Positions 8,876-18,458 are shown, counted from the stretch's first letter. The stretch is 64,000 nt of DNA from Methylobacterium mesophilicum (GCF_022179445.1 NZ_BPQU01000013.1:1-64000); one strand, 5' to 3'. Notes: generated by a model not told the origin, from the sequence alone. Numbers and translations: made by a program.

Positions 8876-11800
8876 CTAGCCGGCCACCCGATGCTCATCC
8901 CGCGCGGCGTGGATCACCGGCACCGCCGGGGCGCCTTCCCACTCCGTGTTGGCGGGGATCGACTCGCCCTTCATCACGATGGTGAGCGGGCGCAGCCGCG
9001 CGTAGTCGCCGACCTTGGTGTCGTACAGGACCGTCGCGAAGGCGCCGACCGAGACGCCGCGCCCGACCACCACGCGGCCGATCTTCATGATCCGGTCCTC
9101 GTACAGATGGGTCTGCAGCGCCGAGACGCGGTTGATCGTGGCGTAGTCGCCGATCGACACGCAGTCGAACTCGGTGATGTCGGTGGTGAGCATGCACACG
9201 CCCTTCCCGATCTTCACGCCGAACAACCGCAGGGCCCAGGGCAGGAACGGTGTGCCCTGGAGGTGCTCGAGAAGCACCTTGCCGGCCAACCCCCAGTAGG
9301 CCACCGCGATCGCCTCGGTGCGCATCGCCCACCAGGACCACATCGGCTGCATGCCGGGCTTGTAGACGCCCATCAGCAGCCACTTCATCGCGATGACCGC
9401 GGCGGACTGGATCAGCGCGATGCAGACGCTGGCGGTGACGAAGCTGACGGCCAGGCCGGTCCAATCCTTCTCCAGGATCGCCGGGTAGAAATACCAGTCG
9501 ATCACGGTGATCGCCAGGGTGATGTAGAGCATCGGCGAGAACGAGGTCGCGAAGGCCTCGAACACGCCGCGGCGGATCTTCGGCCACATCCCGGGCTCGT
9601 AGGTCTGCGCGGTCGAGCCCAGATCGACCTTCTGGCGGGCCGGCAGCCGGATCGGCGGCGAGCCGAACCAGGTCTCGCCGGGGCTCATCGCGTCGTTGGC
9701 CGGCGGCTTCGACTTGATGCCGATCAGCACGTCGTCCGGGATGATTGCGCCGGGCGGGACCACGGCGTCGTTGCCGACGAAGACCCGGGCCCCGGTGCGG
9801 GCGGCCTCGAGATGCATCCAGCCCCGCCGGACCTCCTCCTCGCCGTACACGACCTCGTCGGCGATGAAGTTCTTCGCGCCGACCTCGGCGAGGTCGTAGC
9901 GGCTGCCGAGGTTGGTCGAGATCTCGGCGCCGTGGCCCATGTTGGCGCCCATCAGCCGGTACCACGCCCGCATGTAGACCGTGGCAAACAAGGACGAGAG
10001 AGTCTCGAGCGTCACCTCGACGGCGAGCGCCAGCGACCACTTGCGCAGGTAGAACAGCGAGTGGACCGAGTAGGTGCCCGAGCGGGTCCGCGGCAGCACG
10101 ATCCAGCGGATGCCGGCGATCAGCAGCACCGTGCCGGCGGTCATCAGCATGGCGGTGGGCCAGGTGAGGATCGGCAGGTACCAGTGGTAGTCGACATCGG
10201 TGATGTCGGAGAGCGAATCCGAGATCTGGTCGAAGATGAAGAACGCCGGGAAGATCGGCAGCAGGCCGACCGCCGGGATCGCGCCGAGCAGAACGATATA
10301 GGCCGCCGCGAAGGCGGCGCGGCGGGCCCACGAGGCCTCGGCGGCGGCCGGCAGGTCGGCCGGGTTCGCCATCCCGACCTTGCGGCCGGGCGAGCCGTCC
10401 CAGATCTCCGCCGGCCCGACCCGGGTGCCGGTCGGGATCGTGGTCAGGTCGGCGATCTCGGCCTGCGCGCCGATCACCGTGTCGTGGCTGAGCACGCAGG
10501 AGGTGCCGACCGCCGCGTCGGCGCCGATCTCGACCGTGCCGATCACCAGCTCGTTGCCGACGATCTCGGCATTGGCGATGACGAGGCGGCCGCCCAGCGA
10601 GGCGCCGTCGCCGATGGTCAGCAGGTCCGGGGCGCCGATCTCGATATCGGAGACCAGCGCGTCATGGCCGACCTTGGCGCCCATCAGCCGGAGGTAGACC
10701 GAGATCGCCGGCGAGCCCTGGAGCCACTTCACGTGGACGAGGGGGGCGAGGCGCTGGGTCAGCCACCAGCGGTAGTAGTAAGCGCCCCAGAGCGGGTATC
10801 GGCCCGGCTTGGTCCTGCCCAGGATCAGCCACTTGCCCGCCACCGCGACCACCGCGGTCACGCCGTTGATCGCGATGTAGACGAGCAGCAGCACGCCGAG
10901 TTCGGCGAAGAAGCTGAGGCCGCCGCCGGTGAGCAGCAGGTAGGTCACGAACATGCCGAGCCACTGCGCGGTGGCCAGCGCGATCACGAAGGGCAGCGCG
11001 ATCAGCTGGCCGAGGCCGCACAGGGCCCGGCGCAGCAGCGGCGGCGGTTCGAAGCTCAGGTCGCGGATCGCAGCCGCCGCGCCCATGCCGCCGGTGCGCG
11101 CGATCAGCGCGTCGGCCATCGCCCGCATGGTGCGCAGGGCATAGACGTCCGGCAGGGTGATGCCGGCGAGCGCCGGAGCCTCGCGCACTGCGGACACGAA
11201 GCGGGCGGCCAACAGGGAATGGCCGCCGAGGTCGGCGAAGAAGTCGCCCTCCAGCGGGATCGGCTGGTTGCCGAACACCTGCTTGGCCGCGGCGACCAGA
11301 GCCGCCTCGGTCTCGTTGGCCGGGGTCTCCTGCTCGCCGTCGGCCGACACGACCGTGAGCGGGGCGACCTTCAGGGCCTTGCGATCGACCTTGCCGGAGG
11401 TCAGGCGCGGCAGGGTCTCGGCCAGCTCGAAATGGCCGGGCACCATGTAGGGCGGCATCTGGCCGGCCAGCGTCCGGCGTAAGCTAGCGGTGTCCACCGT
11501 CCGGCCGCGCTCGGGGATCAGGAAGGCCACGAGCCGGTCCACACCGTCGTCCTGGCGCAGCACCACGGCGGCCTGGTTGATGTCGGGCACGCTGCGGATC
11601 CGCGACTCGATCTCGCCGAGCTCGACCCGGAAGCCGCGAATCTTCACCTGGTCGTCGATGCGGCCGTGGAACAGGATCCGCCCGCCGGCATCCAGCGAGA
11701 CCGCATCCCCCGAGCGGTAGAGGATCGGGTCGGTCCCGTCGGAGGCGAACGGGTTGGCGATGAACTTTTCCGCGGTCAGTTCGGGCCGCGCGAGATAACC

Positions 11801-12970
11801 GCGCGCCACGCCGGGCCCGCCGATCAGCAATTCGCCCTGCTGGTCACGGCCGAGCAGGCTCAGATCCTCGCCCGCGACGTAGACGGAATAGTTCGGGATC
11901 GGGCCGCCGATGGTCACCGGCTCGCCGGGCCGCATCTCGGCCGCGGTGGCGACCACGGTCGCCTCGGTCGGCCCGTACGTGTTGAAGAGCTGGCGCGCAC
12001 CGGTCGCCCAGCGGCCGACCAGCGGCTCAGGCAGCGCTTCGCCGCCGAGCAGGACGAGGCGCACGGTCGGCAGGTCGCCGGAGATCATCGCCAGCAGGGT
12101 CGGCACGGTATCGAGCACCGTGATCCGCTCGGCTTCGAGAATGCCGGGCAGGGACTCGACGTCGCCCATCATGGCCGGGCTCGCCACGAACAGCGTCGCG
12201 CCCACGAGATACGGGACCCAGATCTCCTCCATCGACAGGTCGAAGGCGACCGAGGCGCCCTGGAACACGATGTCGTCGGCACGCATGCCGTAGAGCGCGT
12301 TTCCCGACCGGAGGAAGTGGCAGATGTTGGCGTGGCTGATGACGATGCCCTTGGGCACGCCGGTCGAGCCCGAGGTGTAGATCAGGTAGGCGGGATGCTC
12401 CGGCGTCAGGCCGGCGGCGCGGGGATCCGGCACCGGCGCATCCGTGGGCGTCGCCGCGTCGAGATCCGCCGGGGTCAGGGCGGGCGCCGCGTCAGGTGCC
12501 GTCGGAGCGAGGGCGGGTGAGACCAGCAGCGCCTTGGCGGCGGAATCGGTCAGGCACACCCCGACCCGGTCGGCCGGCGCCTCGGCGTCGAAGGGCAGCC
12601 AGGCGGCGCCCGACAGGGTGATTCCGATCTGGGTGACCAGCAGGTCCGGGCCCCGGGCCATCCACAGGCCGACCACGTCGCCGGGGCCGATGCCGCGATG
12701 GGCGAGGCCGGCGGCGATCCGGCCGGCGCGGGCGGCGACCTCGGCATAGGTCAGGCTCGGATGGACGCCGCCCGCGATCACGCGGGCGCCGTCGACCAGG
12801 CAGGGATGCTCCGGCCGGGCCTGCGCGGAATTCAGAAAGATCTCGGCCAGCACCTCGTCGCGGATCAGGTCGGGGCGGTGCGCGCCACGCAGCACGGCCG
12901 CCCCGCCAGCCGGACGCTCATGCGCCCCGGCAGCCGGTCCGGACCGGGTCTTCTCGGCGACGTCGCTCAT
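8876..12970 (-). CDS. Pls/PosA-family NRPS-like synthetase with membrane beta-helix C-terminus
   Basis: A 1364-residue membrane-anchored non-ribosomal peptide synthetase-like enzyme. Residues ~40-540 are an adenylation domain (IYTSGSTGVPKG, FDLSMEEIW, NTYGPTEATV, YRSGDAV). A carrier domain follows with GGHSLLAARF, phosphopantetheine Ser585. The rest alternates membrane segments with three left-handed beta-helix, acetyltransferase-like domains beginning near residues 762, 1007 and 1252. There is no canonical condensation or thioesterase domain. The same order is known from epsilon-poly-L-lysine synthetase Pls, so formation of an isopeptide homopolymer or an amide on a membrane product is plausible. 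The monomer cannot be read by eye. It stands alone; no phosphopantetheinyl transferase gene is nearby. Confidence 0.88.
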   Translation of the reverse strand: MSDVAEKTRSGPAAGAHERPAGGAAVLRGAHRPDLIRDEVLAEIFLNSAQARPEHPCLVDGARVIAGGVHPSLTYAEVAARAGRIAAGLAHRGIGPGDVVGLWMARGPDLLVTQIGITLSGAAWLPFDAEAPADRVGVCLTDSAAKALLVSPALAPTAPDAAPALTPADLDAATPTDAPVPDPRAAGLTPEHPAYLIYTSGSTGVPKGIVISHANICHFLRSGNALYGMRADDIVFQGASVAFDLSMEEIWVPYLVGATLFVASPAMMGDVESLPGILEAERITVLDTVPTLLAMISGDLPTVRLVLLGGEALPEPLVGRWATGARQLFNTYGPTEATVVATAAEMRPGEPVTIGGPIPNYSVYVAGEDLSLLGRDQQGELLIGGPGVARGYLARPELTAEKFIANPFASDGTDPILYRSGDAVSLDAGGRILFHGRIDDQVKIRGFRVELGEIESRIRSVPDINQAAVVLRQDDGVDRLVAFLIPERGRTVDTASLRRTLAGQMPPYMVPGHFELAETLPRLTSGKVDRKALKVAPLTVVSADGEQETPANETEAALVAAAKQVFGNQPIPLEGDFFADLGGHSLLAARFVSAVREAPALAGITLPDVYALRTMRAMADALIARTGGMGAAAAIRDLSFEPPPLLRRALCGLGQLIALPFVIALATAQWLGMFVTYLLLTGGGLSFFAELGVLLLVYIAINGVTAVVAVAGKWLILGRTKPGRYPLWGAYYYRWWLTQRLAPLVHVKWLQGSPAISVYLRLMGAKVGHDALVSDIEIGAPDLLTIGDGASLGGRLVIANAEIVGNELVIGTVEIGADAAVGTSCVLSHDTVIGAQAEIADLTTIPTGTRVGPAEIWDGSPGRKVGMANPADLPAAAEASWARRAAFAAAYIVLLGAIPAVGLLPIFPAFFIFDQISDSLSDITDVDYHWYLPILTWPTAMLMTAGTVLLIAGIRWIVLPRTRSGTYSVHSLFYLRKWSLALAVEVTLETLSSLFATVYMRAWYRLMGANMGHGAEISTNLGSRYDLAEVGAKNFIADEVVYGEEEVRRGWMHLEAARTGARVFVGNDAVVPPGAIIPDDVLIGIKSKPPANDAMSPGETWFGSPPIRLPARQKVDLGSTAQTYEPGMWPKIRRGVFEAFATSFSPMLYITLAITVIDWYFYPAILEKDWTGLAVSFVTASVCIALIQSAAVIAMKWLLMGVYKPGMQPMWSWWAMRTEAIAVAYWGLAGKVLLEHLQGTPFLPWALRLFGVKIGKGVCMLTTDITEFDCVSIGDYATINRVSALQTHLYEDRIMKIGRVVVGRGVSVGAFATVLYDTKVGDYARLRPLTIVMKGESIPANTEWEGAPAVPVIHAARDEHRVAG

Positions 12971-13081
12971 CCGCTGCTCCGCTGGCCGACCGAACAGATC
13001 GGCGCATACCGTGGCGACCGCCCTATAGCCAGCCGATCATGCCGTTATCGAGGCGGCTTTGAACCCTGGGTGAAGGACGGA

Positions 13082-13669
13082 TTAAGCCCAGCGCCAGCCC
13101 GACGGCTCCAGGACCAGCACCTCGCCCTGGCGGATGCCGAGGCGCGGCGCCGCGTACATGTCGAGATGGCCCAGCGCCACCAGGGCCGCCCGGGCGACGC
13201 CGCCGTGGGCGACGATCACGGCATCCCGCTCGAGCCCGGACAGGACCGGGCCGACCCGCTCGACCAGGGCGGCGTAGCTCTCGCCGCCCTGGCCGGGCGG
13301 ACGGTGGTTCCAGCGCTCGCGGTCACGGGCCGAGGCGCCCCCCGGGTCGCGGCGGCGGATCTCGGACCAGGTCGAGCCCTCCCAGTTCCCGAAGCCGATC
13401 TCCCTCAGCCGGGGATCGGTGCGATACGCCTCCGCCGGCAGGCCCAGCGTGGTGCGCAGGATCTCCATGGTCCGCCGGGTGCGCTTGAGCGGGCTCGCCA
13501 GGAACTCCGCCTCCGCCACGCCCGCCCCCGCCACCGCGGTCAGCCGCGCGGCCACGGCGACGGCCTGCGCCTCCCCGTGCGGGTTGAGATCGATGTCGCG
13601 ACTGCCCTGCAGGCGGCCCTCGGCGTTCCAGGCGGTCTGGCCGTGGCGGATGAAATAGATCGTAGCCAA
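13082..13669 (-). CDS. Histidine phosphatase family protein (phosphoglycerate mutase-like)
   Basis: A 195-residue enzyme of the branch-1 histidine phosphatase superfamily. IYFIRHGQTAWNAEGRLQGS carries the phosphorylated His in RHG; SPLKRTRRTMEIL, REIGFGNWEG and the second catalytic His in VIVAHGGVARA complete the site. The start is taken as TTG 13669 ((M)ATIYFIRHGQ), since upstream codons in the same frame are opposite ppk2 and not protein-like. The size fits cobC/gpmB-like phosphatases; substrate unknown. It diverges from ppk2 across 99 bp. Confidence 0.85.
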   Translation of the reverse strand: MATIYFIRHGQTAWNAEGRLQGSRDIDLNPHGEAQAVAVAARLTAVAGAGVAEAEFLASPLKRTRRTMEILRTTLGLPAEAYRTDPRLREIGFGNWEGSTWSEIRRRDPGGASARDRERWNHRPPGQGGESYAALVERVGPVLSGLERDAVIVAHGGVARAALVALGHLDMYAAPRLGIRQGEVLVLEPSGWRWA

Positions 13670-13768
13670 CCGTCTCGAAATCCTGTCGCTGCGCAGGCGC
13701 CCGGAACGGCCGCGCGTGCCAACCGTTCTGGGCGTTCGTCGGCAAAGCCCCTCAACACGGTCCTGCCC

Positions 13769-14761
13769 ATGTCTAAGAAGCACGGCAAGCATCTTCCCGG
13801 CCAGTCGCAGGACGGGGGCGTGACAGACGCCCCTGATCGGCACCAAGCCGCCCGGTCGCGGGTGCCCTCGACCGCCGTCTGGGCCGGTGCGGCCGACGTG
13901 ATCGCCGGGACGGTCCCGGCGGCCCTGGGCGGCCACCGGCCGGCCCCGATCCGGGTCGGCCCGGGGATCGTGGCGGTCGAACCCGGAATGCGGGTCGACC
14001 TGACGGCGATCGATTCCGACGCCGACGGCGGCCTCGACAAGGTCTGGGCCAAGGAGGCGCTGAGCCGGGAGCGCGAGCGCATCAGCGCCCTGCAGGAGCG
14101 TCTCTATGCCGAGCGCGCCCGCAGCCTGCTGCTGGTGTTCCAGGCGATCGATACAGGCGGCAAGGACGGGACGATCCGGTCGGTGCTCAAGGGCGTCAAC
14201 CCGCAGGGTTGCACGGTGTCCTCGTTCAAGGTGCCGTCGAGCGACGAACTCGATCACGATTTCCTGTGGCGTTACCACGCCCGGACGCCGGGGCGGGGCA
14301 TGATCGGCGTGTTCAACCGCAGCCATTACGAGGACGTCCTCGTGGTGCGGGTGAAGGAGTTGGTCCCCGACTCGGTCTGGCAGGGCCGCTACCGGCTGAT
14401 CAACGATTTCGAGCGGCTGCTCACCGAATCCGGCACGGTGGTGATCAAATTCTTCCTGCACATCTCCAAGGACGAGCAGAAGAAGCGCCTCGAAGCCCGG
14501 ATCGCCGATCCGGAGAAGCACTGGAAGTTCGACCCCGCCGACCTCATCGAGCGGAAAGCCTGGGACTCCTACCAGCAGGCCTTCGCCGACGCGCTCTCGC
14601 AATGCTCGACGCCGCACGCGCCGTGGCTGGTGGTGCCTGCCAACCACAAGTGGTTCCGCAACTACGTGATTGCCCGCACGATCGCAGATACGCTGGAGGC
14701 GATGGACCCGCGATTCCCCAAGGCCGCGAAGGGAATCGCCGACCTGAAGGTCCCGAACTGA
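13769..14761 (+). CDS. ppk2: Polyphosphate kinase 2 family protein
   Basis: Transfers phosphate between polyphosphate and nucleotides. The 330-residue product has a ~95-residue N-terminal extension, then the PPK2 P-loop DTGGKDGTIR near residue 127 and VNPQGCTVSSFK, the lid segment RSHYEDVLVVRV, and the conserved FFLHISKDEQKKRLEAR and WDSYQQAF stretches. This is the single-domain form seen in class I/III PPK2 enzymes; whether it prefers AMP, ADP or GDP is not readable. The ATG at 13769 starts MSKKHGKH. It precedes the AAA ATPase gene by 15 bp and may be co-transcribed with it. Confidence 0.9.
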   Translation: MSKKHGKHLPGQSQDGGVTDAPDRHQAARSRVPSTAVWAGAADVIAGTVPAALGGHRPAPIRVGPGIVAVEPGMRVDLTAIDSDADGGLDKVWAKEALSRERERISALQERLYAERARSLLLVFQAIDTGGKDGTIRSVLKGVNPQGCTVSSFKVPSSDELDHDFLWRYHARTPGRGMIGVFNRSHYEDVLVVRVKELVPDSVWQGRYRLINDFERLLTESGTVVIKFFLHISKDEQKKRLEARIADPEKHWKFDPADLIERKAWDSYQQAFADALSQCSTPHAPWLVVPANHKWFRNYVIARTIADTLEAMDPRFPKAAKGIADLKVPN

Positions 14762-14776
14762 TCCAAGGGGTGCCGC

Positions 14777-15934
14777 ATGCTGGTGGTTCGGGAGGTCGCG
14801 GTCTCTGGCTACCGCTCGCTCCGGCGGATCGGCTTCCCGGTGGACGACCTGTCGGTGTTCGTGGGCGGCAACGGCACCGGCAAGACCAACCTGTATCGCG
14901 GCCTCGAACTGCTTCAGGACGCCGCCCGGGGGACGCTCACCCGCGCGCTCGCCGTGGAGGGCGGGATGGATTCGGCGCTCTGGGCGGGGCGTCGGCGGCA
15001 CGGCGAGGCGGCACGGATCCGCCTGTCCGCCACCCTGTACGATGACGGGACCGGACAGGTGTTCACCTACGCGGTCGAGGTCGGGCTCGTGCAGCAGGCC
15101 GGCGGCACCACCTACGGCGCCGCCTTCCGCAAGGAACCGCAGGTGAAGGCCGAGCGGTTGACCGTCCGGACAGGCGCCCGCACGGCGGTCCTCCTCGACC
15201 GCGATGGCCGGACCGGTTTCGCCCGCGACGAGGAGGGGCGCAAACGGCCGCTGGGCCTGGATCTGCTGCCCACCGAAACCGCGCTCGGCACCTTCCTGGA
15301 CGCCACGCGTCACCCGGAGATCGCCCTGGTTCGGCTCGCCATGACGGCTTGGCGCTTCCATCACGATTTTCGGACCGATGCCGAGTCGCCGCTCCGCCGC
15401 CCGTGCCTGGCAGTGACGACGCCGACCCTCGCCTCGGACGGGTCCGACCTCGCCGCCGTGTTCGCCACCCTGGCCCATATCCGGCAGGACACGGGCGATC
15501 TCGATGCGGCGCTGGATGGCGCCTTCCCGGGCGCCCGGCTCGTGGTGCCGGATCCGGGGCGCGAGGCGAGCTTCGGCGTCACCGTCCCTGACTTCCCGGG
15601 CCGCACCTTCGCGGCCTCGGAGCTGTCGGACGGGACGTTGCGCTACCTCGCCCTCACCGGAGCGCTGCTGGCCTACCGGCTGCCGCCCTTCATCGCCCTG
15701 AACGAGCCGGAAGCGAGCCTGCATCCGGATCTGATGGAACCGCTCGCCCGGATGATCGCCCGGGCCGCCGAGCGCACCCAGATCTGGCTGGTCACGCATT
15801 CCGAGCGGCTGGCGGACGGGATCGCGATCCATGGGGGCGCCAGGCCGCGGGTGGTCGTCAAGCGCGACGGCGAGACCTGGATCGACGGGCTCACCCTTTC
15901 AGGTGAATTCGCCGACGCGGACGACGAAGATTAA
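14777..15934 (+). CDS. AAA family ATPase (RecF/OLD-like ABC ATPase fold)
   Basis: A 385-residue ATPase. The N-terminus MLVVREVAVSGYRSLRRI and Walker A GGNGTGKTN (residues 30-38) are typical of AAA_15/AAA_21 proteins. The signature-like ELSDGTLRYLAL lies near residue 280, Walker B IALNEPEASLHP near 306, and THSERLADGI forms the H-loop. There is no TOPRIM or other nuclease domain. It probably follows ppk2 in one transcript. Its stop codon overlaps that of the convergent fabI by the shared TTAA (15931-15934). Function is unknown: DNA metabolism, translation quality control or defence are all possible. Confidence 0.85.
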   Translation: MLVVREVAVSGYRSLRRIGFPVDDLSVFVGGNGTGKTNLYRGLELLQDAARGTLTRALAVEGGMDSALWAGRRRHGEAARIRLSATLYDDGTGQVFTYAVEVGLVQQAGGTTYGAAFRKEPQVKAERLTVRTGARTAVLLDRDGRTGFARDEEGRKRPLGLDLLPTETALGTFLDATRHPEIALVRLAMTAWRFHHDFRTDAESPLRRPCLAVTTPTLASDGSDLAAVFATLAHIRQDTGDLDAALDGAFPGARLVVPDPGREASFGVTVPDFPGRTFAASELSDGTLRYLALTGALLAYRLPPFIALNEPEASLHPDLMEPLARMIARAAERTQIWLVTHSERLADGIAIHGGARPRVVVKRDGETWIDGLTLSGEFADADDED

Positions 15935-16755
15935 TCCTTGTCGAGGGTCAGGTCCGGCGCGTCGGGGTTCTTCATGCCGACGACGTGGTAGCCCGCATCC
16001 ACGTGCAGGATCTCGCCGGTCATGCCCGCGGCCATGTCGGAGATCAGGTAGGCGGCGGTCTCGCCGACTTCGCCGATGGTCACGGTCCGGCGCAGGGGCG
16101 CGTTGTACTCGTTCCACTTCAGGATGTAGCGGAAGTCGCCGATCCCCGAGGCCGCCAGGGTCTTGATCGGGCCGGCCGAGATCGCGTTGACGCGGATATT
16201 CTTCGGCCCGAGATCGGCCGCGAGGTAGCGCACCGACGCTTCGAGCGCCGCCTTGGCCACGCCCATGACGTTGTAGTGCGGCATCCACTTCTCGGCGCCG
16301 TAATAGGTCAGCGTCACCAGGGAGCCGCCCGGGCGCATGATCTTCTCGGCGCGCTGGGCCACCGCGGTGAACGAGTAGCACGAGACCAGGAGCGACTTGG
16401 TGAAGTTCTCCTCGGACGTCTCGAGGTAGCGGCCGGTCAATTCGTCCTTGTCCGAGAAGGCGATGCAGTGGATCACGAAGTCGATGCCTTCGGGGAAGAC
16501 CCGGGCGGCCTCGGCGAACACGGCGTCGATGGTCGCCGCCTCGGTCACGTCACAATGCCCGATGACGTGGGCGTCGAGTTCCTTGGCCAGGGGCTCGACC
16601 CGCTTGCGCAAGGCGTCGCCCTGGTAGGTGAACGCGAGTTCGGCCCCGTGCGCGCGGGCGCTGCGGGCGATGCCCCAGGCGATCGAGCGGTTGTTGGCGA
16701 CACCGAGCACGAGGCCCCGCTTGCCCGCCAGAATGCCCTGCCCGTGTTCCGCCAT
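15931..16755 (-). CDS. fabI: Enoyl-[acyl-carrier-protein] reductase (NADH), FabI
   Basis: Last reductive step of type II fatty acid elongation. The 274-residue protein has the FabI nucleotide-binding pattern GVANNRSIAWGIA in place of the classical SDR TGxxxGxG, HCIAFSDKDELTGRY, and the catalytic Tyr-x6-Lys in YNVMGVAKAAL. ISAGPIKTLAASGI and the C-terminal MTGEILHVDAGYH are also typical. The ATG at 16755 (MAEHGQGILAG) was chosen over an upstream extension of 27 codons. The downstream-most base pairs overlap the convergent ATPase gene. Confidence 0.95.
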   Translation of the reverse strand: MAEHGQGILAGKRGLVLGVANNRSIAWGIARSARAHGAELAFTYQGDALRKRVEPLAKELDAHVIGHCDVTEAATIDAVFAEAARVFPEGIDFVIHCIAFSDKDELTGRYLETSEENFTKSLLVSCYSFTAVAQRAEKIMRPGGSLVTLTYYGAEKWMPHYNVMGVAKAALEASVRYLAADLGPKNIRVNAISAGPIKTLAASGIGDFRYILKWNEYNAPLRRTVTIGEVGETAAYLISDMAAGMTGEILHVDAGYHVVGMKNPDAPDLTLDKD

Positions 16756-16881
16756 GATCGATCCTGGAAACCTCTCGGCCCCTTGCGGCACCGGGGGTCT
16801 CCTTAACGGAGCCGGCCCGGCGACGGAAGTGCGCACCCCGCCGCCGGGCGACCGGGTGCGGGGCGCCTGTTACGCAGCCTT

Positions 16882-17811
16882 CTACGCCACCTTGGCGCGT
16901 CGGTTCCGGGCGAACTCGATGAGCGCCGGATCCTCGCTCTCCGGCAGGGTGATCGCCGTGGTGGCGAGCAGGTCGCCGCGGGTACCGTCCTTCTTGGGCA
17001 GGCCCTTGCCGCGCAGCCGGAACGTGCGGCCCGAACTCGTCATCGGCGGCATCTTCATCTCGACCGCGCCGGTGAGCGTCGGCACCCGGATCGTGCCGCC
17101 GAGCACGGCGTCCTCCAGCGGCACCTCGACGCTGGCCTTCAGGTCGGCCCCCTCGACGGTGAAGCGGGGATGCGGCCGGACCCGGATGGTCAGCAGGGCG
17201 TCGCCGGGCTCGCCGCGGGGGCCGGCGCTTTGGCCGAGGCCGCGGAGCCGGATGGTCTGGCCGTCCTCGACGCCCCGGGGGATCACCACGTCGACCTCCC
17301 GGCCGGTGGGCAGGGCGAGGCGCAGCTTCTCCTCGCTGGCGACCTGCTCCAGGCTGACGGACAGCTCGGCCGCGACATCTTCGCCCTTGGCCGCCTGGCG
17401 CTGGCCGGGTCCGGCGCCACCCGCGCGGAACGCCTCGCCGAAGATGTGCGAGAAGATGTCCTCGCCCATCCCGCCGCCGCCCATGCCACCGCCGCCTTGC
17501 CGGCTGCGGGCCTTGTTCTCGAAATCGAAGCCGCTCGACCGGCCGCCGCCGAAGCCACCGGAGAACCCCTCGAAGCCGCTGGCGCGCGGCTTGCCGTCGG
17601 CGTCGATCTCGCCGCGGTCGAACTGCTTGCGCTTCTCGGAATCGCCCAGGATCTCGTAGGCCGAGTTCGCCTCGGCGAACCGGTCCTTGGCCTTCACGTC
17701 GTTCTTGTTGCGGTCGGGGTGGAAGTCCTTGGCGAGCTTGCGATAAGCCTTCTTGATGTCGGCTTCGCTCGCTCCCTTGGCCACGCCCAGCACGTCGTAG
17801 GGATTGCGCAT
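16882..17811 (-). CDS. DnaJ C-terminal domain protein (CbpA-like co-chaperone)
   Basis: Hsp40 partner of DnaK. The 309-residue protein starts with a J domain (MRNPYDVLGV) carrying HPD at residues 31-33. A Gly/Phe-rich linker with two GGGGMG-type runs follows (~75-125). The two beta-barrel peptide-binding domains (LRGLGQSAGPRGEPGD, FRLRGKGLPKKDGTRGD) complete it. The CxxCxGxG zinc-finger repeats of true DnaJ are absent, placing it with CbpA/DjlA-like type II proteins. The ATG at 17811 was chosen over a 36-codon extension. It lies 126 bp upstream of fabI on the same strand. Confidence 0.9.
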   Translation of the reverse strand: MRNPYDVLGVAKGASEADIKKAYRKLAKDFHPDRNKNDVKAKDRFAEANSAYEILGDSEKRKQFDRGEIDADGKPRASGFEGFSGGFGGGRSSGFDFENKARSRQGGGGMGGGGMGEDIFSHIFGEAFRAGGAGPGQRQAAKGEDVAAELSVSLEQVASEEKLRLALPTGREVDVVIPRGVEDGQTIRLRGLGQSAGPRGEPGDALLTIRVRPHPRFTVEGADLKASVEVPLEDAVLGGTIRVPTLTGAVEMKMPPMTSSGRTFRLRGKGLPKKDGTRGDLLATTAITLPESEDPALIEFARNRRAKVA

Positions 17812-18012
17812 CGGTCTCTTGAGGCTGTGCGGTGGGGTATCCACCCGGATGTGGGAAGGCTGTTGCATCCCTGCAACGGTCGTGGCCGCGAAAGTCTGCG
17901 GGTTCGGGCGCTGCGTCAAGCGGTGGATCTCGCTCCGGAGCGCGCGACCGCCTAACCTCGACGCGTGACGCCATCACCGGCTCGTCGGCACCGGGCCGCG
18001 GGAGGAAATCCG

Positions 18013-18399
18013 ATGCAGTATGCCTGCGACCACGTCCATCTGCGCAGCCGCGACGCCGTGAAGGCGGCAGCCTTCTACGTGGAAACCTTCGGGGCCACGG
18101 AGGTGAAGCGCGTCGGCGTCGATCCCGTGCAGCGCATGGTGCTCGACCTCGGCGGCCTGACCGTCTTCATCGAGCAGGCACCGGTCGAGACCGCCCCCGC
18201 CGCGCAGACGCCCTGCCTCGGCATCGAGCATATCGGTCTGCGCGTCGCCGACATCGACGCCGCCATGGCCGATCTCGCGGCCCGCGGCGTTCCCGTGCGG
18301 ATGGGCATCACCGAGCGCGGCCCGGGTCTGCGGATCGCCTTCGTGGTAGGTCCGGACGGGGCGCTGATCGAGATCCTGGAGCGCCGGGCGGCCAGTTGA
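18013..18399 (+). CDS. VOC superfamily (glyoxalase/dioxygenase-fold) protein
   Basis: A 128-residue two-module vicinal-oxygen-chelate protein. The first module begins DHVHLRSRDAVKAAAFYVETFG and the second GIEHIGLRVADIDAAMADL. Candidate metal ligands are His in DHVHL, Glu in VFIEQ, His in IEHIGL and the late Glu in ALIEILE. The size matches lactoylglutathione lyase-like proteins, but the substrate is unknown. The ATG at 18013 has GGGAGGAAAT upstream, a strong ribosome site; an earlier in-frame start exists at 17965. Confidence 0.85.
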   Translation: MQYACDHVHLRSRDAVKAAAFYVETFGATEVKRVGVDPVQRMVLDLGGLTVFIEQAPVETAPAAQTPCLGIEHIGLRVADIDAAMADLAARGVPVRMGITERGPGLRIAFVVGPDGALIEILERRAAS

Positions 18400-18458
18400 C
18401 AGGGGTCCCTCAGAAGGTTCGCGGGCCGCGCCCGAGCCCTTCGAAGGTCCGGATCACC

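Noticed and set aside
8891..11482. 863-residue open frame on the plus strand
   Set aside because: It is the mirror of the Pls-like gene. The product is rich in Arg, His, Asp and Gly with no motif, as expected from the opposite strand of GC-rich coding DNA.
13082..15832. 916-residue minus-strand open frame
   Set aside because: Only its last 195 codons are protein-like (the histidine phosphatase). The rest is opposite ppk2 and the AAA ATPase.
14777..15934. Anti-phage OLD-family or Septu-like system
   Set aside because: No TOPRIM or HNH nuclease domain in the protein, and no partner gene; neighbours are housekeeping.
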